Shown in pieces: positions 40,401 through 50,900 of a DNA stretch of 64,000 nt. The notes under the pieces were generated by a model, which was not told the DNA's origin, searched no databases, and saw only the letters and a program-made list of their open reading frames with translations. Made by a program: the position numbers and the translations under genes. Source of the stretch: Anticarsia gemmatalis (Eukaryota; Arthropoda; Insecta; Lepidoptera; Erebidae); contig NC_134771.1 in assembly GCF_050436995.1 (NCBI RefSeq), positions 5,745,501-5,809,500 of the forward strand. The letters run 5' to 3'. How positions within the stretch are numbered: position 1 is the first letter of the stretch; each line of letters opens with the position of its first letter.

Positions 40401-43212
40401 GCTTGCGTCAGATATTAACTTTTAAACTTCAAGCTTAGCCTTTCTTACAACTATGTTGGGGTCTGCTTCTAGTCTCACCGGATCTGAATACCTGTATTTT
40501 ACATGGAGCGACTGCCAATCGGACCTCCACACCCAAGTTACCTAGGCTATAAGACTTATACCCCTCGATAAGGCTGGATGTCAGACTTTCAAGCTTCTGA
40601 CTACTGGTAACGATCGCTAAAGATCTTAGAAAGAATTCGGTATTTTTTATGGTCACCCAGTCATAAAATAACCTCGGCAAGCGTAGCTTAACCTCTATTG
40701 CTAATTAGCCACGATTCTTCTGAAATTTAAAATTTTGCTGTTGCTTTTTTTATAGTCTCAAAGATTTGTGGTGCGATTATTTGCACATTATTTGATAGGG
40801 TATCAACTGAAGAAGTTTTTAGGAAGATGAAAAACTCTTTCTCATTACTAGTATTAATAAACCAATCTCTAATTTCCAGATACGAATGGCCAGACAACGT
40901 GCAACCAGAAGTTATGAAAGTACTCAAAAATAACAACAAATCGCGAAGAAAATGCTGTTCCGAAAGCCAGGACGCCATGCTTGATAAGGTTTCTAAACAA
41001 AATGTCAACTGTCAGAGTGACAGCTGTGGTGACAAGTGTCAAAGTGACAGCTGTCAGATTGAAAGTGACAGCTGTCAGAATGAGTGCTGCGGGGAGGAGT
41101 GCCATAGTGAGGATGAGGGATATGATATTAAGGATATGAAGGTCAGAGGAAGGTCACGGATGGAGCTGAATGATGTTTGTTATATTAATGGTTAGTATAG
41201 ATTAAAATTATTATGTACTTGTTTGGTCAGAGATCAAATGATTGCTTTAAACATTAGTGCTGGGTTCAATTCCCAGGTAGGGTAGGTAAATGTAGAATTG
41301 TTGAAACTTTGTATATTGCCTATTCGTTTCGTCTCTTATTATAACTAATGTGACAAGTGTGTAAGAAAGAAACTTGATCATTAAAAAAGGCAGACGCCTA
41401 CTTTTTTAAAGGTTGCAATTCATCAAAAAAAGTATCGAAATGATTAAAGGCGCTTCAATAATTATTTTCATTCTTTATTGTATCGAACTAAACTTTAAAT
41501 TTGAGTTCAGATTCATAATATCATTTATTTATTATGAAAACTGTACGCCTAATTTGAAATAGTCCTAAAATAAATTTTACCATTTCGGAACAACTAGTTG
41601 CTCTCATAAAATAAGTTTTCCAATTCAAAATGTCATTTATTTTGTTGCCTAATGTAAAATATTTGAAATAACCATGTAATATTTTTAAAAAAACTCGCTG
41701 AAAAATAGTTTTTTTTACATTTTCTTATAATGTCTTCTCCAATTCCCAGATGCCCTCGGCCTCCACCGGGTAGAGAACCCCTCGCACGTGGACGGAGCCG
41801 TCTCCCTGCACCTCTACTGCCCACCCTTCGACAGCTGCAGGATCTTCGACGCCAGGACCGGCAAGCCCACGGAAGTCAAGGTCACCTTCTGGTCCATGTA
41901 TGGCAAGAAGATTAAGAGGGTATGTAACCCATAATTAAATAGACCATGTGACTGTCTTTGTTCTTATTCTACTTCAGAATTGCCTAGCGGATTTAAGATA
42001 TATTAGGTCGGGGAAAAAGTATTTTCGCATTATAGTATGTATGAACTTGTAATAAAATCTTTTCTCTACACAAAAAAAGCTCGATATTTGGGTACCTCAC
42101 GAGCTCACTGAAAGAAACCTAATGGACCGTGTACTCATTTGTGATTCTTGAAGCCAAAGATATTTTATTACAAGTTCATACATACTATAATGCGAAAAGA
42201 CTTTTTCCCCGACCTAATATATCGTCCCCGTAGAGCGAAAAGTCATTAACTCGAGTTAATGATTTCTTTTTTTATGACACCATTGAAATCGCCATATTTT
42301 TCTCTAATTTTCTGTCTAATCCACATACCTGTAGCTATTATAGTTTTTGTTTTATAGAATGTGAAAATTAACCAGGTCAACCCTTTTGAGCTGAAAATCA
42401 AATGAGCAAATTAACTAATTTTAGTTAATTAATATTCATTTCTTAGGATTGTATCTAACCCATACTTAAAACATACCTAAAACGACTTAATTACTTTTCC
42501 CTTGAATTATCTCTGCATATTAAAATTATTATTAGCAATTGTAAAATCACTAAATGGATTTAGTTATTTTTCACATCGGTACACGCATTTCATACTGCGT
42601 TAAAAATCACTAACTCTGATCAAAAATTAACTAACTCGAAATTATGTTACATATTTAAAAAATAAAAGTAACTAATTTTATATATTTTGATATTTCCAAG
42701 CATTCAGACAATATTTTCTTAATGTAGTCTATATTAAATAAACTTTGTTATAATTTCCTTCATTTAAGACTATAAACGTAGAGATAGGTTACTGCAATCG
42801 TAAGTTATGAATTTTTATATTTTTAAAAACTTTGAACAGCCATATCTCAAAACAAGGTTTTTCGAGTTAATGACTTTTCGCTCTACGGGGACGATATGCG
42901 ATTGTCTTTGTCCTTATTCTACTCCAAAACTGCTCAACCGATTTGGATAAAATTTATAGAAGGGATAGATTTGCTCCGGAAAACACACAAGTTTTTTATT
43001 ACGACCAAATAATCTGCTGTCCTCATATTGCTTTAAAGCTAACAGTCTTCTTTTTCAAAAATATTATACTTTCTTTCTTTATCCATGGCCCATTTTTTCC
43101 CTTTTGTACCTACACCATATGGTACCGTCTATTGCTGCTTCAAACGAAATAATAATAGCTTATTCTTTATTTTCAGGTAATCGAAGCCAATACCGTTTCA
43201 GATAGCCAGTAA
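31469..43212 (+). CDS. CDO1: Cysteine dioxygenase type I with Cys-rich insertion (6 coding exons)
   Basis: Coding exons are 31469-31560, 32481-32630, 37171-37317, 40880-41190, 41750-41919 and 43177-43212 (92, 150, 147, 311, 170 and 36 nt), all GT-AG and in phase, giving 301 aa; mammalian CDO1 has 200. The enzyme uses Fe(II) and O2 to oxidise cysteine to cysteine sulfinate, the entry to taurine and sulfate production, in the cytosol. Visible active-site residues are the YTRN arginine (Arg84), His110 and His112 in HDHADSHC, Cys117 and Tyr256 (the Cys-Tyr cofactor pair), His239 in LGLHRVEN, and the SLHLY strand. Two differences from the mammalian protein are an N-terminal extension of about 24 residues and a net 75-residue insertion encoded by exon 4, with ten cysteines between residues 155 and about 200 and repeated CQSDSC units. 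The last exon encodes only 11 residues. The ATG lies 6 nt inside an exon that starts at 31463, so a non-coding 5' exon must exist upstream. Introns contain many TEs. Confidence 0.96.
31656..31885 (+). mobile_element. 5S-like SINE (S1), in CDO1 intron
   Basis: Head GAGTTAAGCAACCGTTGGCG and GATGGGTGACCGCATAGTGG align with the 5S rRNA A box/intermediate element/C box region. Body ends ACACTAGGTTGAC. It begins about 95 nt downstream of the first coding exon's donor. Confidence 0.85.
33465..33660 (-). mobile_element. tRNA-derived SINE (S3)
   Basis: GACAACTCCCGC..., diverged B box, and CCACTGCGCGGCTGAGAC end. Confidence 0.75.
34636..34888 (-). mobile_element. 5S-like SINE (S1)
   Basis: GTATGGTTAGTGGTCAACCT to GTGAGCGCAACTAGCCACGG, including the inverted ACCCATCTATGGAATGACCG box. 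Confidence 0.85.
35261..35440. mobile_element. 180-bp MITE with GGGTGACAAATCAACATC TIR
   Basis: Left GGGTGACAAATCAACATC and right GATGTTGATTTGTTACCC differ at one base in 18. The interior has GCGCT-type repeats (about 35355-35375). No ORF. Lies in CDO1 intron 2. Confidence 0.75.
35936..36684. mobile_element. TIR DNA element (about 750 bp), non-autonomous
   Basis: Ends TAGGGTAAGGATGCCTATTA and its inverse form perfect TIRs of about 28 bp that include ATGAGATA; TA flanks each side. The interior contains GGCCAAGTGCGAGTAGGACT, a sequence I associate with common lepidopteran repeats. No transposase ORF. Lies in CDO1 intron 2. Confidence 0.82.
37336..37575 (+). mobile_element. Lep1-like Helitron (H1) in CDO1 intron 3
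   Basis: TCTATACTAATATTATAAAG to TGCGCGGGTTAGCTAG. It begins only about 19 nt after the exon's splice donor. Confidence 0.87.
38198..38410 (+). mobile_element. tRNA-derived SINE (S3)
   Basis: CCTCCGTGGCGCAGTGGTTA (A box), GTCGTGGGTTCGATTTCCAC (B box), tail ACGGGAGTTGTC. Confidence 0.85.
38674..38931 (-). mobile_element. 5S-like SINE (S1)
   Basis: Full-length-looking inverted copy ending GCAACTGGCTACGGGCGCCT. Confidence 0.85.
39214..39423. mobile_element. Mariner-derived palindromic MITE (M1)
   Basis: TTAGGTCGGGGAAAAGTC left arm; the right arm has decayed to TTTTTCCTAATCTAA. Confidence 0.82.
39660..39933 (-). mobile_element. Lep1-like Helitron (H1) with expanded CAAA run
   Basis: CTAGCCGACCCGCGCAAATT to TTAGTATAGA. 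The CAAA repeat near the 5' end is longer than in other copies. Confidence 0.86.
40011..40205 (+). mobile_element. tRNA-derived SINE (S3)
   Basis: A-box part degenerate (AACTGCCTCCGG), B box GTGGGTTCGATTCCCAC intact, tail TACGGGAGTTGT. Confidence 0.78.
40431..40714 (-). mobile_element. 5S-like SINE (S2) in CDO1 intron 3
   Basis: AGCCTTTCTTACAACTATGT to GGCAAGCGTAGCTTAACCTC, inverted. It ends about 165 nt before exon 4. Confidence 0.78.
42003..42217. mobile_element. Mariner-derived palindromic MITE (M1) in CDO1 last intron
   Basis: TTAGGTCGGGGAAAAAGT to TTTTTCCCCGACCTAA, full length. It directly abuts the next TIR element. Confidence 0.88.
42219..42897. mobile_element. TIR DNA element (679 bp), non-coding
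   Basis: Left ATATCGTCCCCGTAGAGCGA and right TCGCTCTACGGGGACGATAT are perfect inverted repeats, extended by AAAGTCATTAACTCGA, about 36 bp in all. The interior repeats ACTAACT motifs. No ORF of note. Confidence 0.85.
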
Positions 43213-43254
43213 TTTTTATATTTTACAATATTATTCATTACAAAAATGATCCAC

Positions 43255-43260
43255 ATTAAA
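43255..43260 (+). terminator. Candidate poly(A) signal of cysteine dioxygenase
   Basis: ATTAAA 43 nt after the stop codon, followed by a T/A-rich run. It is the first hexamer variant downstream. Confidence 0.4.
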
Positions 43261-43434
43261 GTTTAAAAAAAAAACACAAAACAAATAATGCAGAAATTAA
43301 TATAACTATGTTGAGTTTTCCTGCTTAACCTAATTCCATTTCAGATTCGTACAAGCAGGAAAAAAAAAAATTAAATATATTTTTTACTACTAAATGAATT
43401 TGCTTTGTTTCTGAATATTATTGAGGTTATTTCA

Positions 43435-43588
43435 ATGTATAATAGAATACGGGAATTAACGCGAACATGCATTTTACCTTAAAATGCCTGTCAGCCTGCG
43501 ACCACGGCGAGTGCAACCTGCGCCGAAACGTTAGGCATTTTAAGGTAAAATGTGTGTTCGCGTTAATTCCCGTATTCTATTATACATT
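43435..43588. mobile_element. Foldback element with about 58-bp arms
   Basis: AATGTATAATAGAATACGGG pairs with CCCGTATTCTATTATACATT, and AAAATGCCT pairs with AGGCATTTT. Centre GACCACGGCGAGTGCAACC. A diverged relative lies at 63367-63550. Confidence 0.82.
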
Positions 43589-44016
43589 AAACATGCAACG
43601 CGAGAGTTTAAAAGTTATGAGGTTATTTCAATTACCTTATTAATTATTTGTCGTCTAAAATTGTTTAGTGTGGATCATGTGAAACGGTGCTCAATACATT
43701 CCAGATATTACAACAAGTAATAAATATTGTATTTGTATTCAAATACATTCATATTTTGTTATTTAGGTTTAAGTATATTGTTAAAAAAGTGTTTTTTTAC
43801 AATAAATGTGAAAATTATTTAACAAAAAATATAATAACTTTAGTTTATTATTGTCCCACTGTTGGGCGAAAATCCCCTTCTAGGATAAGGGAGGGGTTAG
43901 ACCCTGAGTCCACCACGGTGGTCAGGTGTGTGTAAAGGAACGTTTTTAAGATCTTTTTGCTACAGTTATTATTTCTTATACTTCGTTGCTGAAATATGAT
44001 ATAATTAATTATTAAT

Positions 44017-44150
44017 GAGGAGCTCGTGGCTAAGCAACAACAGATGCACGGATCGACGTTTGATGTTGTTTTGCGAATGGGTGACCACCTTATACATATT
44101 CAGTTCCTCTGTGTTTCGGAAAACACATTCAATTGTGACAGTCCTATTGA
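44017..44150 (+). repeat. 5' part of 5S-like SINE (S2)
   Basis: GAGCTCGTGGCTAAGCAACA, CGAATGGGTGACCACCTTAT, TTTCGGAAAACACATTCAAT, then truncated. Confidence 0.7.
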
Positions 44151-44264
44151 ACTGTACTTGTATTACAGACAAGAACTTATGTTAGTCGGCCATCACTACT
44201 TTTACATCAAATTAAAATCGCTGAAAGATAAATGTTTAATGTCAAAAATTGCGTAAGAAAAGGT

Positions 44265-44905
44265 ATGATTTTAATAGATAATTTTCACATTTAATTATTG
44301 ACATGTCAAACAAAATTATGACATATATGATTTTGAATCATTTTAATATCATCGTGTTATTTTATATTATGACCAAAGTCTGAATTTGGCTACAAAATTG
44401 TTTGTTAGAAATATTTAAAAAAAGAGGCGCTATTTTTATACTTATTTTTATTGTAATTATAATAAATAGATTAATATTAATCCTAAATTAAGGTAATTAA
44501 TAAGACTTTATAAATGCTAAATGTATATTTATTATTATTTTTTTACAATAAATAATTTTTACGGATTTTGATATTTTACTTTTACAATTACTTGTAAAAT
44601 TAAACAAATTGACCTGTCAAAAGTTTTCACTAAAATCTTTTGACCTGTCAAAAATAACATAACCATTCTTTTAAACAAAAAAAGGAAATGTACTATTGGT
44701 TGGAAATCTAGCATTTATTTTGATAATGAATAATTTACAATTTCAAAATTACACGTCAAAATCATTGACCCATCAATTTACAACGTCAAACTTATTGACT
44801 TATTGTAATAAAAATCTATAACGCTGAATCTAAATACAAGACCTATCAGTTAAGATCAAGGGTCAAATTTTGACACGGTCAATGACCTTGACAGAAAATT
44901 TTCAA
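44265..44905. other. AT-rich region with repeated GTCAA palindromes
   Basis: Motifs such as TTGACATGTCAA, TTGACCTGTCAAAA (twice) and TGACCTTGACA recur. The last is the complement of TCAAGGTCA, an FTZ-F1/ERR-type site. The region includes the 3' UTR of the CBM14 gene. Confidence 0.4.
44714..44719 (-). terminator. Candidate poly(A) signal of the CBM14 gene
   Basis: AATAAA on the minus strand, about 190 nt downstream of the stop codon at 44911. It is the nearest canonical hexamer seen by eye. Confidence 0.4.
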
Positions 44906-44910
44906 ACAAC

Positions 44911-47900
44911 TTAAACGATAAGTTTGAGCAAGCTTTTGGTGTTATCATCAATCTTGTTCCAAGGGATGAAGATCTTCATACCGTCAGGGAGGGAAGTTGC
45001 CTGGATGGTCTCACGTACACAGCCAGCATTGCAGGCAAAGTCACAAGTTTGAGTGTTGGGATTGAAGTGGAGACCTTCGGCACATATTCTTACGACGGCT
45101 TCTTCGCCTCGGCAGACCCAGTACTTGTCACAATCGTCATGAGCCCAGGGGAACACGTGGCATTCTTCCTTGCACCTGTCAATTTCTGGTTTCTCAGTGG
45201 GACAGTCGTTGTCATCATCATTGATGGGATCATCCTCTTCGCTGGAGTCTTCGACAGGCTTTGAGTCATCATCAACAGGTTTCGAGTCATCATCAACGGG
45301 GCCTGAGTCATCGTTGACTGGATCATCTTCTTCGCTAGAGACTTCGACAGGCTTTGAGTCATCATCAACAGGGCCTGAGTCATCGTTGACTGGATCATCT
45401 TCTTCGCTGGAGACTTCGACTGGCTTTGAGTCATCTTCAACGGGGCCTGAGTCATCGTTGACTGGATCATCTTCTTCGCTGGAGACTTCGACAGGCTTTG
45501 AGTCATCTTCAACGGGTTTCGAGTCATCCTCTTCTGTGCTCTTGTCGCATTCGTCGTTGTTGTGACATTCGCGGCATCCAGCGTTGGCGGGAGAATCGCA
45601 GTACTGAAATAGATGAAAATTTTTGTTATTTTCTATATTTTATTTACATTTGTAAGTGCCTAGATGTATGTTTGTTAGTCTGGTATCAGGTGACTGCGTA
45701 CGAGTTCAATAGTTTTTTCGATATTTTTTTCGCAGTGTTAGTAGAGACAATTACAGAGGTAAAAAGCTACATTTACAGTTAATAAAACGTAGGGAATGGA
45801 ACTATAATAATTTTGTTGGTCTTCCATAATGGGCTACGTGTTAGGCTGCTTCAATAACATTATCCAAATACTAAAGGACTTTGTAACTTACAATTACGAA
45901 CTGCTTGAAACTATTTTTATGGTTTCTAAATTTCGTGATGATGTTTTTTTACCGTTGAAACAAGTGATTATTATTTCTAATCCTATAAGTTGCTTGTAAA
46001 ATCATTAAGGTGTATGGTTTTCGAAACATTTCACTTGTTTGGGAGATGAATTCGTATGTCACTCAGATATCAAAATATTATGCGATTCTTTTGTCATTTT
46101 GGTGATACAAATCTATTCTATTTAACCCATTAATGTCCCACTGCTGGGCAAGGGTCTCCTCCCGTAATGAAGAAGGGGTTAGGCCTTGAGTCCACCATGC
46201 TGGCCAATTGCAGGTTGGGGACTTTGCATACCTTCAAGAACTGTTTTAAAGAACTCTCAGGCATGCAAGGTTGTATCACGATGTTTTCCTTCACCGTTGG
46301 TCCAAGTGATAATTGTTTCTAATACACACATAACTCCGAAAAGTCATTGGTGTGTTGCCTTGGGTTTGAACCTGTGACCACTTGCGTGGGAGGTGCCAAC
46401 TTATACCACACGGCTATCAGTGTTCTTATTTTAATTATACTGATTTTCCGTAAAATGTTATTCGTTAGGATTATTCTACTGTATCGGTCGGTGCAGTCTG
46501 TCCTTGAAGCGAGTGCGTCTGATTTTTTAACAATTCCGGCCCATACATTTTTGATCTAACCGCTAAAAGACGGATAATCATCTATACAGATGTTATCGTG
46601 TAAATTAAATTAAAAAACATATATGTTAACAATATTATTTCAGGTATAGATATTGATCGGACTAATTATTTGATAATAGTCGTGTATATATTTTTGAATT
46701 GGGTTATTGAAATGTTAGTCCAAAATATGCAGTTGGGAAACACGATTTTAGAAAGTGATGAATTCGGGTGAGTTTTTTTCAGATAAGTAGACATTTTGTA
46801 TTTCTTGCTATTGAATAGAAATTGCTTTTCTTTTATATATTTTTACTAAAGTCATTAGGTAGTGCATCTGATAAAATTAATATGTTTATAGTAGATAATC
46901 TATAGTCTAACAACTTAATAGAGAGCCTTTTCATGAAAGATTATTCTTCTTCTTATCGTTAGTCGTTAGTATCGGTTAGCGGTCAACCTAGTGTCAAAGT
47001 TGTTCAAGCCGCCCGAAGGCCTTTGACATGGCTTAACAACTGTTATCTTAGTAGACAACAACCGGGACCGACTTTTTACGTGCCCTCCGAAGCACGGAGA
47101 CGCCCAGTTCAAATACCACTATGCGGTCACCCATCTATAGAATGACCGCGCCAACGGTTGCTTCACCCATAGATCGTTGTCAAACCGGTGAGCGCAACTG
47201 GTAAGTGCAACATATTCCAATTTGTTTTCTATTGTAAATATTTGATTAATTTATTACTGATAGCTAATTTAGCTATAAGTATACAAAAAAACATTTTATT
47301 CACTCTCGTCTTAAACCACACTTATGAATGAGTATTTTAGCAATGTTTCTTTTTTATGACAACTCCCGCACTAAGAATTGCTCTTGTGTCGCGGGGACTT
47401 TTACAAACATACTCGTACAAACAACGGACACAAAGTACAACCAGACCCGAAACAATTCGTCGATTGCACAAACAATTGTCCCGTGTGGGAATCGAAACCC
47501 TGTAATTTTGAATGGCGGCATTCAAAATTACAGTATTGTTGAATCATTTGATCCTAAAGTATTAAATATTTTGTCAAGAAAGTTCGCTCACCTGTTGTGC
47601 AAAATTGAAATGAAGATTACCAGGGCATTGCATCTCAACCTTGTTACCCCAATCGCAGGAGTAGTACTTGTTACAATCCTCATGAGGTAGCAGCCAGGTG
47701 ATGCTTCCGTCGACAGGGCAGCCATTGTCTTGGACGTCGAAAGGCTTCCTGGTGGTTGACGTGACGTCATCTTCAGGAATTACATCGTCTTCTTCGCTGG
47801 CGTCTCCGCCGGGAAGGGTGCAATCTACGAGCGAAGAGCTCTGGCAAATCTGGAAAATTTGTATGTTTGTTAGTAAAGTGGATGTAGGTAAGGATGGAAT

Positions 47901-50900
47901 ATTGATATTTGCATGCCATTTTGGTAAAAAACTTGAAACTTGTACTTTCTTACAATTTTTGTAACAACATTGTAACAGTGTTTTCAGCGAATTAATAAAT
48001 TACTAATGATTTATGGAATTGGTTGGTTGACTGAAAAATTATTAAACTTGTATTCGTAATAGGTTCGTATAAAATGGCCAGGCTATGTAATTTTGCTAGT
48101 AAATAGTGTTGAAATTGTAATTACTACAGACTGAAACATTTTATTAAGCAGAACAACATAAATACGAAACTGTGACGTTACTATTTCGTATCCACTAAAG
48201 TGTATTTTTGAAATTTCATTAATAGAAGTTGATTTGACTGGTCGTCATCTACCATATTGGTTTGTTGTATTGTAGAGTAGGGTTATTTGAATATTAGTTG
48301 AGATAGTTTTGTTTTAAAGAATTTTGCATATTACTTAATGTAGAATAGAATAAATATTATCTTCAACCAAAACTCGAGCTTAAAAATGTACAACAATGTA
48401 GATGTTACAAGGAAAATCATTTCAATAAATATAATATACCTGCAACCAATCCTTAAGGCGAAAAATAAATAAAATCTACACAATACTATTCCTATCCTCC
48501 CATTCCTTGTCGAATTATATTATTTTATTTCACTATTAACCCATACATACTACGACCACATCTATTTTTTTTGGTATTAAAAATTTGAGACTTGAAATTA
48601 TTGTATGCCGATCTATCAAACTTTGAAAAACATTATCTCTACTACATTGGTAAGTAGAGCCTTCTTAATTGCACCCGACACAAGAAAAGAACATTTCTAA
48701 CATTAGTATTACTGCCAAAATAATTAAGGCATTGCTAATAGTTCCATAGAAATATTTTTGTTGCTATTTTATAAAACTAGGCCCTGAAAAGTTTAATCAA
48801 ACAATATCATTATTAAAATATTTGTAGTTGTAAGTAAACCGTAGTTTACTTTAAAACGAGAAATGTAGAAAGACACAGACTTTGTCATATATTATTTAAA
48901 GATATGAGTAATTTAATATTTCAATCGAAATAATCAAGATTTCAAATCAAAAACGTACAGTGTTTGTCCAAAAATTAGATATAATATCCGATTGCTATCT
49001 ACCGACAATTGAACACGTCATTGCAATTGTTTAATACGAATACCTATCATCTTTTAATGTTTAACCGCAATTCGATGAAGCATAGGCATCCATTACCCAA
49101 ATATAAGATTTCACAGGACATCCTATATCGAAAATGAAAATGGCATGTATTTATGACTCCTAAAATGCATAGGAAACCTTGTAAAGGTATGATGAATACA
49201 ACATTACTTTGTAGTTGAATGATGCAAAGTACTCTAGAATTGAATGATGTGTACGGCATCTAAATACCAAAGAAATTATGTACTCATGCTCTGATAGAAT
49301 TATGTTTGACATCTATTCTAAAATCTCATCCTATTTGAGGATGACTGCTCTTTTTGAGCACCCATCTTCAAATCAGAGGTATAAAGTAAACATATTTAAA
49401 AAGATTATAAACAGTAAGGTTCTTCCTTGAAGGAAGTAGTAAAAAACTACCAAAATTTTAGATAAATATGATTTAATACAACAATATCAAAGTACATATT
49501 GATAACTAGCTGACCCGCGCAACTTCGCTTGCGTCACATAAGAGAGAATGGGTCATAATTTTCCCCGTTTTTGGAATATTTTTCGTTGCTACTCCTCTCT
49601 TATTGGTCATAGCATAATGTAATATAGCCTATAGCCTTCCCCAATAAATAGACTATCCAATAGTAAAATAATTTTTGAATTCGAACCTCTAAACAAACTC
49701 TTCAGCTCTATAATATTAGTATAGATTATTGAAATACCCGCAATCTTGATCATCTTACTGATTTTATAATCTTTTTATCGTTATAATGACTTCACGTAGA
49801 AATTATTTACAATCTGATTGATTTATTGATATGAGTTCACGTGTTTTTTACACCTACTGTATTTATTTCTATCATTATTATCTCTAATTTGAATTTTCAG
49901 TCACATGACTAATAGGGAAGATAGAAAGGCGAATTTAAAATACGGAAGGCTATTCATTTCCAAATATTTCCGAAGAAAGATGCTCCTAAATATGTTTGCA
50001 AATTAAATTATTTTATAACTCAGCACTTTGAAATAATATGACGATTCACCATTAATATTTTATATGATAAATAATACATGCAAATGGCTGCCTTTTACGC
50101 TTTCACTCGTAAACTACTGAATCGTTTTTTATTACATTTTGAAGGGAAATATTTTAAGGTTTTGAATTCAACGTGGGAATACTTATATTTTTCTAATAAA
50201 TCTAAATAAAAATACTGTTGTTTATACGACAAAAAAGGAAAAAAAACTAATTATTTCCAAACTATCTATGGGTTCAGCTAATAAAAATAAATAAATACGT
50301 ACGTATTATTCATAATCTATTATTCAGGTAGCTAATCAGTATAGATAATCATATTTTTCAATCAATGATGACGTCACGCACATATTTTGATTATCGCCTA
50401 AAATTTCCTTTATATGATATCTATTTTAATTATGATTTTATCATAAACTAGCTATTTCAGTGTCACATGAGTTTATAATGCTTAGGTACTTCACGTTCAA
50501 AGACCGCAGCGTGATGAGTCATAGCCTATAGCCTTTCTGATAAATGTGGCTATTAGAAAAAAAGTATTTTGCAAATCTGACTAGTGATTTTAAAGAAAGA
50601 TGCGTTTTAACAAACAAGTTATAGCCAATCGAAAAACGACCTTAGAAATATATAAATTTTCAAAATCCTTCTTCTATTATAAGTGCTAAGTTTGTAAATA
50701 TGTATGGATGTTTGTTACTCTTTCAAACAACATCTACTGAATGGATTTTGGTGAAAATTTGCAATCAGATAGTTTCGTATCTTGGGTTAATATTTAAGAT
50801 AACTTTTCGCCTTGATAAATCTTGACTTTGTTACTCTTGGGAATAAAAACTACTGAACAATTTTGTATAAATTAGGTAGAGAGAAGACTTTATAATCGAG

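Noticed and set aside
45170..45565. Plus-strand Ser/Gly repeat ORF
   Set aside because: Antisense shadow of the acidic repeat; no signal peptide, start context or splice logic.
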